DNA from: Oscillospiraceae bacterium
GTDB lineage: Bacteria > Bacillota > Clostridia > Oscillospirales > Acutalibacteraceae
Direction: 5' to 3'
Length of the DNA: 5,786 nt
NCBI GenBank assembly: GCA_902797915.1
Contig: CADBUK010000114.1
Location: 1-5,786, forward strand
Below the pieces are notes generated by a model. That model saw only the letters and a list, made by a program, of their open reading frames with translations. It was not told the origin of the DNA and did no database searches. Numbering within the stretch: position 1 is the stretch's first letter; the number at the start of each line of letters is the position of its first letter. Positions 1 through 4,338 of this stretch are shown in pieces. The position numbers and the translations under genes are program-made.

Positions 1-4
1 CAAT

Positions 5-31
5 AAACAGGCTTGACCGAGCCTGTTTTTT
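5..31 (+). terminator. Rho-independent terminator of a gene left of the window
   Basis: A 9-bp perfect stem (5-13 with 20-28; AAACAGGCT and its complement) encloses a 6-base loop and runs into six T residues (26-31). The T-tract lies on the + strand side, so it should stop rightward transcription from a gene that lies outside the window. It separates that unknown gene from the DUF2804 gene that starts at 82. Confidence 0.82.
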
Positions 32-34
32 ATC

Positions 35-63
35 TTTTCATTTTTGCGCATTTGTATTATAAT
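35..63 (+). promoter_or_regulatory. Possible sigma-A promoter of the DUF2804 gene
   Basis: A perfect -10 hexamer TATAAT lies at 58-63, with a weak -35 (TTTTCA, 4 of 6 matches) at 35-40 and a 17-base spacer. It sits just after the upstream terminator, where a promoter is expected. One point against it: a start about 7 bases downstream (near 70) would leave only about 12 bases of leader and would begin within the ribosome binding site. The element is therefore plausible but not secure. Confidence 0.4.
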
Positions 64-68
64 TTCTT

Positions 69-73
69 AGGAG
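69..73 (+). promoter_or_regulatory. Ribosome binding site fixing the DUF2804 start
   Basis: AGGAG ends 8 bases before the ATG at 82. No comparable site precedes the in-frame alternative start at 13, which also lies inside the upstream terminator hairpin. This decides the start at 82. Confidence 0.85.
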
Positions 74-81
74 ATGATTTT

Positions 82-1122
82 ATGCAGCACGAAATTACCG
101 CACCGCAAAGACTGCTTGACGAAAACGGGAACATAAAAGAGCCCGGATATGCAAAAAAGCTTTACTGGCAATACAGCAGAAATGATATTAAGGCGCCGAA
201 AATCCGCATTAAAGAATGGGATTATTACTATATCGGCACTCAGGATTACGGGCTTTGCCTGACCATTTCCGACGCAGGCTTTGTAAGCTGCCTTTCAATT
301 TCCGTGCTTGAATACGGGGAAAGCCCGACGCAGCTTAACGATTCCGAAATCGGTCTGATGCCGCTGGGCAAGCTTAATCTGCCGTCAACAAGCGAAAGCG
401 GCAACACCTGCGCAAAGGTGGGCACGGCGGATATGAAGTTTGAAAACGACGGCAAAACCCGCCACCTTCACGGCACTTACGACAATTTTTGCAACACAAA
501 GAAATGCCTTGTGTTTGACGTTACCCTGTCCGACGCGCCTGAGGAAAGTATGGTTATTGCAACCCCGTTTGATAAGGACAAACATTTTTACTACAATCAG
601 AAAATCAACTGTATGCGCGCAGAGGGCTTTTTTGAGTTTGACGGCAGGCGTTATGAGTTCAACGCGGCAAACGGCGCGCTCGGCACGCTCGACTGGGGCA
701 GAGGCGTTTGGACTTACGATAACACTTGGTACTGGGGCTCGGGGCAGATGGTGCTTGAGGACGGCAGCCGCTTCGGCTTTAACATCGGCTACGGCTTCGG
801 CAACACCTCCGCCGCAAGCGAAAATATGCTGTTTTACAACGGCAAATCCCATAAGCTTGAGGACATAACCTTTAACATTCCGCAGGAAAACGGCGAATAC
901 AAGTACACTGAGCCCTGGACTTTTACAAGCTCCGACGGGCGTTTTGAAATGACCTTTAAGCCCATTATTGACAGGCAGGCGCCGTTTGATTTAAAGGTTA
1001 TCTGTATGCTTCCCCATCAGGTTTTCGGCTTGCTTTCGGGCACCGCAATTCTTGACGACGGCACAAAGATTGAGGTTAAAGACAAACTCGTTTTTGCCGA
1101 GCACGTGCATAACAAATGGTAA
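82..1122 (+). CDS. DUF2804 family protein of unknown function
   Basis: This encodes a 346-residue protein that I recognise as DUF2804 (Pfam PF10974) from its conserved blocks: DWGRGVW (about 204-210), NTWYWGSG (214-221), the glycine-rich FGFNIGYGFG (231-240), a DRQAPF segment near 297-302, and the C-terminal EHVHNKW (340-346). No function is established for the family. Its alternating beta-strand and Trp/Gly/Asp-rich character recalls the AttH/CrtC lipocalin-like hydratase group, but that link is inference. I see no signal peptide and no membrane segment, so the protein is probably cytoplasmic. The in-frame start at 13 was rejected because it falls in the upstream terminator, would add a hydrophobic, atypical 23-residue leader, and lacks a ribosome binding site. 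The ATG at 82 has AGGAG 8 bases upstream. The gene is monocistronic, with terminators on both sides, and converges on the DUF5662 gene. It looks intact. Confidence 0.88.
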   Translation: MQHEITAPQRLLDENGNIKEPGYAKKLYWQYSRNDIKAPKIRIKEWDYYYIGTQDYGLCLTISDAGFVSCLSISVLEYGESPTQLNDSEIGLMPLGKLNLPSTSESGNTCAKVGTADMKFENDGKTRHLHGTYDNFCNTKKCLVFDVTLSDAPEESMVIATPFDKDKHFYYNQKINCMRAEGFFEFDGRRYEFNAANGALGTLDWGRGVWTYDNTWYWGSGQMVLEDGSRFGFNIGYGFGNTSAASENMLFYNGKSHKLEDITFNIPQENGEYKYTEPWTFTSSDGRFEMTFKPIIDRQAPFDLKVICMLPHQVFGLLSGTAILDDGTKIEVKDKLVFAEHVHNKW

Positions 1123-1124
1123 AC

Positions 1125-1173
1125 AAAAAGACTACTTCAAGGGAACCAACAGCCCCGACGAAGTAGTCTTTTT
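1125..1173. terminator. Bidirectional terminator between convergent genes
   Basis: A 14-bp perfect stem (1125-1138 with 1160-1173) has A5 at its left foot and a T-tract (1169-1174) at its right foot, so both strands read as a hairpin followed by T residues. It lies 2 bases after the DUF2804 stop codon and touches the DUF5662 stop codon (1173-1175). It should end both convergent transcripts. The 21-base loop is long and holds a GGG (1141-1143) that can pair with CCC (1154-1156). Confidence 0.88.
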
Positions 1174-1694
1174 TATTTCAGTTTTCGGATATGGGCAAAG
1201 GTTGCCTTTTCCCCCTTTTCCTTCAGCATAACCAACCAGCTTTCAAGCAGCTCTGCCGTTTTGGGATGAATCATAATATGGTCCTTGGCGCGACTGAAAT
1301 AAGCAAGCGGGTGCGCGTCCGTATAGTTTTTACCCTGATATATTTTGCTGGCGGCAACGCGGTCGCAAAACATTTCCTTAACGTACTTAACGGGCATTTC
1401 AACGGGCGACATCCTTTTGGTTTCGGGGCTGTAATCCGTCCAGTACTCGTAGTGGTGGCGGTTTCTGCCCTTATGGTGCATCCACGCCTGCGAGTAGCCC
1501 TTATCCTCACGCTCCGCCTCATTAGGCGAACGGCTGCCGAGGTAATACTTTGCGCCCGGAATAAACTCCGTGGGCGAATACTTGGACAAATCGTGCTTAA
1601 TGCCCTGAAGCGGTATCCCCGCCCTGAAGCAGTGCAGCATTACCCTGTGGCGATGCTTTGTAATTGTAACAAAATGCTTTATAGGATGTGCCAT
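1173..1694 (-). CDS. DUF5662 family protein of unknown function
   Basis: This encodes a 173-residue soluble protein that I recognise as DUF5662 from the sequences HDLSKYSPTEF (34-44) and AWMHHKGRNRHHYEYW (70-85). The function is unknown. The protein is unusually rich in histidine: H14, H16, H21, H34-D35, H73-H74, H80-H81 and H128 are spread along it, and D111 lies in an EMFCDRVAA helix. The HDLSK block with later His pairs and a distal Asp resembles the metal site of HD-domain phosphohydrolases, which is inference only. The reading frame extends upstream to a TTG at 1709, but that codon overlaps the ribosome binding site. The ATG at 1694 has GAGAGG 7 bases upstream and is preferred. The gene follows ugd by 61 bases on the same strand, yet has its own promoter and shares a terminator with the convergent DUF2804 gene. 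It has no signal peptide or membrane segment and looks intact. Confidence 0.85.
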   Translation of the reverse strand: MAHPIKHFVTITKHRHRVMLHCFRAGIPLQGIKHDLSKYSPTEFIPGAKYYLGSRSPNEAEREDKGYSQAWMHHKGRNRHHYEYWTDYSPETKRMSPVEMPVKYVKEMFCDRVAASKIYQGKNYTDAHPLAYFSRAKDHIMIHPKTAELLESWLVMLKEKGEKATFAHIRKLK

Positions 1695-1701
1695 AACATA
1701 A

Positions 1702-1707
1702 CCTCTC
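1702..1707 (-). promoter_or_regulatory. Ribosome binding site fixing the DUF5662 start
   Basis: On the - strand GAGAGG precedes the ATG at 1694 with a 7-base spacer. It overlaps the upstream in-frame TTG (1707-1709), which rules that codon out as the start. Confidence 0.82.
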
Positions 1708-1721
1708 AATCAAACGAGAAT

Positions 1722-1750
1722 ATATTAGCACTAATCCGCCGCTATGTCAA
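1722..1750 (-). promoter_or_regulatory. Sigma-A promoter of the DUF5662 gene with extended -10
   Basis: Read on the - strand, a perfect -35 hexamer TTGACA (1745-1750) is followed by a 17-base spacer and the -10 TAATAT (1722-1727, 4 of 6 matches). A TGC directly before the -10 gives the extended -10 TGn motif. Predicted initiation is near 1715, leaving a leader of about 20 bases that holds the ribosome binding site. The promoter lies only 5 bases beyond the ugd stop codon, so the DUF5662 gene can be expressed independently of ugd. Confidence 0.72.
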
Positions 1751-1755
1751 AGGCT

Positions 1756-2961
1756 TTAATCCCTGCCGTAAATATCGCGGGTATAAACCTTATCCGCAAC
1801 GTCCTTTAATTCCTCGCTCATACGGTTTGCGATGATTACGGCGCTGCGCTTTTTAAACTCGTCAAGGTCGTTAACCACCCTGTTGCCGAAGAAAACGTCG
1901 CCGTCCTCCAGCGTGGGCTCATAAATAATTACCTCTGCGCCCTCGCCCTTGATGTTTTTGATAACGCCCTGAATTGAGCTTTGGCGGAAGTTGTCCGAAT
2001 TTGATTTCATAGTCAGCCTGTAAACGCCGATTGTTGCGGCGTCCGTCTGGCTGTGCCCCGCCAAATCAAGCACACGGCGGGCAATAAAATCCTTGCGGGT
2101 CTGGTTGGACTCAACAATTGCGCGAATAAGGTTTTCGGGAATATCGGCATAGTTTGCAAGCAGCTGCTTCGTGTCTTTAGGCAGGCAGTAACCGCCGTAG
2201 CCGAAAGAGGGATTGTTGTAATGAGTTCCGATTCTGGGGTCAAGCCCGATACCCTCAATAATCTGCGCCGTATTAAGCCCGTGAATTTCCGCATAAGTGT
2301 CAAGCTCGTTAAAATAGCTTACGCGCAGGGCAAGATAAGTGTTTGCAAAAAGCTTAACCGCCTCCGCTTCCGTGGGGTTGATAATCAAAATCGGAATATC
2401 CTCTTTAATTGCGCCCTGCGCAAGCAGCGCCGCAAATTCCTGCGCCTGCGGTTTCAGCTCATCGTCAGCGCCGACGATAATTCGGCTCGGGTACAGATTG
2501 TCATAAAGCGCCCTGCCCTCGCGCAAAAACTCGGGACTGAAAATGATTTTAAGGCTCGGGAATTTTTCCTGCATTGATTTTGTAAAGCCTACGGGAACGG
2601 TTGACTTTACAACCGCAACGGCGTCGGGATTATGCTTTTCAATAAGCGAAAGCACCGCCTCAACGGAGCCCGTGTTAAAATAATTTTTTGTTTCATCGTA
2701 ATCCGTCGGTGTTGAAATAATAACAAAATCCGCCTGAGAATACGCCGTTTCCGCGTCGGTTGTGGCGGTTAAATCAAGCGCGTGGTTTGCAAGGTAATCG
2801 GAAATTTCCGCATCTGCAATCGGGGATTTTCCGATGTTTATCAAATCCACCTTTTCCTGAATAATATCAACTGCAAAAACGCGGTTGTTCTGCGAAAGCA
2901 GAACGGCGTTTGAAAGGCCTACGTAGCCCGTGCCTGCAACGGCAATAGTTAGTTTGCTCAT
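1756..2961 (-). CDS. ugd: UDP-glucose 6-dehydrogenase
   Basis: This cytoplasmic enzyme oxidises UDP-glucose twice with two NAD+ to give UDP-glucuronate, a precursor for capsule and other surface polysaccharides. The 401-residue protein has an N-terminal Rossmann motif AGTGYVG (9-15) with D32 at the end of the second strand, where it would bind the NAD ribose. It also has STPTDYD (83-89), KSTVPVG (119-125), FSPEFLREGRAL (141-152), the K203/N207 helix of the central domain, and the catalytic cysteine C259 in FGYGGYCLPKDT (253-264). A C-terminal UDP-binding domain begins with GVYRLTMKSNSDNFR. Length and residue positions match the short bacterial class typified by Streptococcus HasB, and every key residue is present. 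The start ATG has AGAGG (2971-2975) 9 bases upstream. That site directly follows the dnaJ terminator, so ugd appears to be its own unit. No other sugar-nucleotide or polysaccharide gene is in the window. Confidence 0.96.
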   Translation of the reverse strand: MSKLTIAVAGTGYVGLSNAVLLSQNNRVFAVDIIQEKVDLINIGKSPIADAEISDYLANHALDLTATTDAETAYSQADFVIISTPTDYDETKNYFNTGSVEAVLSLIEKHNPDAVAVVKSTVPVGFTKSMQEKFPSLKIIFSPEFLREGRALYDNLYPSRIIVGADDELKPQAQEFAALLAQGAIKEDIPILIINPTEAEAVKLFANTYLALRVSYFNELDTYAEIHGLNTAQIIEGIGLDPRIGTHYNNPSFGYGGYCLPKDTKQLLANYADIPENLIRAIVESNQTRKDFIARRVLDLAGHSQTDAATIGVYRLTMKSNSDNFRQSSIQGVIKNIKGEGAEVIIYEPTLEDGDVFFGNRVVNDLDEFKKRSAVIIANRMSEELKDVADKVYTRDIYGRD

Positions 2962-2975
2962 ATTACTTAACCTCT

Positions 2976-3008
2976 AAAAAAAATCCGAACGCCTCAGCGT
3001 TCGGATTT
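2976..3008 (-). terminator. Rho-independent terminator of the dnaK-dnaJ unit
   Basis: A 12-bp perfect stem (2997-3008 with 2981-2992) with a 4-base loop is followed on the - strand by a run of eight T residues (2983 down to 2976). It starts 37 bases after the dnaJ stop codon. The + strand side lacks a T-tract, so it acts leftward only. Its T-tract ends exactly where the ugd ribosome binding site begins. Confidence 0.9.
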
Positions 3009-3014
3009 AGTATA
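3009..3014 (-). promoter_or_regulatory. Possible -10 element for ugd
   Basis: On the - strand TATACT (5 of 6 matches to TATAAT) lies just upstream of the dnaJ terminator hairpin, within an AT-rich 37-base gap. No acceptable -35 hexamer is found 16-19 bases upstream; a TTAACA exists but is only 9 bases away. If it is used, initiation near 3002 would fall inside the first arm of the hairpin. It is the only promoter-like site I see between dnaJ and ugd. Confidence 0.3.
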
Positions 3015-3045
3015 TCTCAAAGATGTTAATAATATATTAAATTAA

Positions 3046-4203
3046 TTATTTTTTCTTAAATTTGTCAAAAAAGCCTTCCTTGCCGACATTCTTCGGGGGA
3101 ACATAATTCTTGTCAAACTGAAGCAGGATTGCCCTTTGCTCGTCAGTTAATTCCTTGGGAATATCAACAATTACGCGCACAAACTGGTCGCCCCTGCCGA
3201 CAGAATTGAGCCTCTGAATGCCCTTGCCCTTGAGCTTGAACACCTCGTGCGACTGCGTGCCTGCGGGAAGATTATACTTAACGTCGCCGTCAAGCGTCGG
3301 CACCTGAAGCTCTGCGCCGAGCGTCGCCTCAATGATTGAAACGTGCTTTTCAAACCAAACATTAAAGCCGTCGCGCTCAAAATACTTGTGCTGCTTAATG
3401 CTTACAACAACCTTTAAATCGCCCGCGGGACCGCCGTTTAAGCCGCTGTTGCCGAAGCCGCGCATATTGATAACCTGACCGTCGTCAATACCCGCGGGGA
3501 TATTAACGTCAATCTTATTCTTGCGCCTAACCTTGCCCTTACCGCTGCACTTGGGGCACGGGGTTTCAACAATCTTACCCCTGCCGCCGCAGGCAGAGCA
3601 GGTTCTCTGGGTGCTCATAACGCCGAAGGCTGTTCTGCTTTGAACGTTAACAAAGCCCTTGCCGCCGCATTCCGAACAGGTTTTAGGCGACGTGCCCTTT
3701 GCCGCGCCTGTGCCGCCGCATTCCGAGCAATCCTCAATCCTCGGCACCTCAACGGTTTTTTTGCAGCCCTTTGCAGCCTCCTCAAAGGTAAGGCTTACGC
3801 GAACCTGAACGTCGCTGCCCCTTTGCGGAGCGTTCGGGTTTGCCCTGCCGCCGAAGCCGCCGAAACCGCCGCCACCGCCGAAAATGGAGGAGAAAATGTC
3901 GCCAAGGTCAATATCGCCCTCAAAGCCGAAGCCGCCGGGACCGCCGTAACCGCCCTGCCCTGCGCCGTAATTAGGGTCAACGCCTGCAAAGCCGAACTGG
4001 TCGTAACGCGCCTTTTTCTGCGGGTCGGAAAGCACCTCGTAAGCCTCGTTACATTCCTTGAACTTTTCCTCTGCAACCTTATCGTCGGGGTGCAAATCGG
4101 GATGATATTTCTTTGCCGTTTGCCTGTATGCTTTTTTTATTTCATCTTCCGAAGCGCCCTTGGAAATGCCGAGCACCTCGTAGTAATCTCTTTTTTCGGG
4201 CAT
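3046..4203 (-). CDS. dnaJ: Chaperone protein DnaJ (Hsp40)
   Basis: This is a cytoplasmic co-chaperone that delivers unfolded clients to DnaK and stimulates its ATPase. The 385-residue protein shows the full class I (type A) layout. The J domain (about 5-70) carries the essential HPD at 34-36. A Gly/Phe-rich linker (about 71-120) contains DIDLGDIFSSIFGG (97-110). A zinc-binding region has four CxxCxGxG repeats starting at C159, C176, C202 and C216, which would hold two zinc ions. The C-terminal substrate-binding and dimerisation domains follow and end in a lysine-rich tail. The ATG is preceded by GGAGG (4211-4215) with a 7-base spacer. The gene lies 135 bases downstream of dnaK on the same strand and is probably co-transcribed, since no clear promoter is visible between them. 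A terminator follows it. It is complete and of normal length. Confidence 0.98.
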   Translation of the reverse strand: MPEKRDYYEVLGISKGASEDEIKKAYRQTAKKYHPDLHPDDKVAEEKFKECNEAYEVLSDPQKKARYDQFGFAGVDPNYGAGQGGYGGPGGFGFEGDIDLGDIFSSIFGGGGGFGGFGGRANPNAPQRGSDVQVRVSLTFEEAAKGCKKTVEVPRIEDCSECGGTGAAKGTSPKTCSECGGKGFVNVQSRTAFGVMSTQRTCSACGGRGKIVETPCPKCSGKGKVRRKNKIDVNIPAGIDDGQVINMRGFGNSGLNGGPAGDLKVVVSIKQHKYFERDGFNVWFEKHVSIIEATLGAELQVPTLDGDVKYNLPAGTQSHEVFKLKGKGIQRLNSVGRGDQFVRVIVDIPKELTDEQRAILLQFDKNYVPPKNVGKEGFFDKFKKK

Positions 4204-4230
4204 ATATCTGCCTCCAGTGTACTAGTTTAA

Positions 4231-4303
4231 TGAATAATGAATAATTAAAAATGGGTGAGGGTACCCCTCCCGAAATTATTCATTATTCACTATTCATTCT
4301 TCA
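4231..4303. repeat. Palindromic element built from 7-bp tandem units, dnaK-dnaJ gap
   Basis: A perfect 16-bp inverted repeat (4231-4246 with 4274-4289) flanks a GC-rich centre (4253-4271) that itself folds: GGG pairs with CCC and AGGG with CCCT around a tiny loop that includes a GGTACC palindrome. The arms consist of heptamers. Two copies of TGAATAA lie on the left (4231-4244) and four copies on the right (TTATTCA twice, CTATTCA, TTCTTCA; 4276-4303), so the right side is longer. This differs from a normal terminator because it has no T-tract. It looks like a small dispersed repeat or MITE-like element, or a large mRNA hairpin. No transposase or clear target duplication is visible. Confidence 0.6.
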
Positions 4304-4306
4304 TTT

Positions 4307-4338
4307 AAATTTTGGGCGGAGTTAACCGCCCAAAATTT
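4307..4338. terminator. Hairpin directly after the dnaK stop codon
   Basis: A 13-bp perfect stem (4307-4319 with 4326-4338, GGGCGG core) and a 6-base loop begin at the base next to the dnaK stop codon (4339-4341). In the dnaK direction it is followed by only three T residues, which belong to the stem, and then AAATG. It is therefore a weak or partial terminator, or a 3' mRNA-stabilising hairpin. The longer T run (4336-4340) lies on the + strand side, where no gene needs it. Confidence 0.55.

Noticed and set aside
13..81. Longer DUF2804 start at 13 adding a hydrophobic 23-residue leader that could pass for a signal peptide
   Set aside because: The codon lies inside the upstream terminator stem, has no ribosome binding site, and the segment overlaps the likely promoter. 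The ATG at 82 has a good AGGAG.
440..868. 142-residue + strand frame inside the DUF2804 gene
   Set aside because: It overlaps the DUF2804 coding sequence in another frame; its Ala/Thr/Arg-rich composition is typical of a shadow frame and it has no family motif.
1679..1699. Six-codon mini-frame (ATG at 1697-1699, - strand) overlapping the DUF5662 start, a possible leader peptide
   Set aside because: It lies only 2 bases after the GAGAGG, too close for efficient initiation, and is best explained by chance.
1191..1835. 214-residue + strand frame opposite the DUF5662 gene
   Set aside because: It runs antisense through the DUF5662 gene, its promoter and the end of ugd, and matches no family I know. 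The - strand gene has a ribosome binding site and a promoter.
2053..2577. 174-residue + strand frame opposite ugd
   Set aside because: It is antisense to a fully conserved ugd region, with no ribosome binding site or recognisable domain; a shadow of codon bias.
3841..3965. GC-rich CCG-repeat stretch inside dnaJ that resembles a simple-sequence repeat
   Set aside because: It encodes the normal Gly/Phe-rich linker of DnaJ; the repeats are glycine codons, not a separate element.
3640..4230. 196-residue + strand frame opposite dnaJ
   Set aside because: It mirrors the Gly/Cys-rich dnaJ codons and gives Ala/Arg-rich low-complexity protein; not a gene.
4204..4338. A separate promoter for dnaJ in the dnaK-dnaJ gap
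   Set aside because: Several AT-rich -10-like strings occur, but none has a credible -35 at proper spacing; the heptamer repeats create these strings by themselves.
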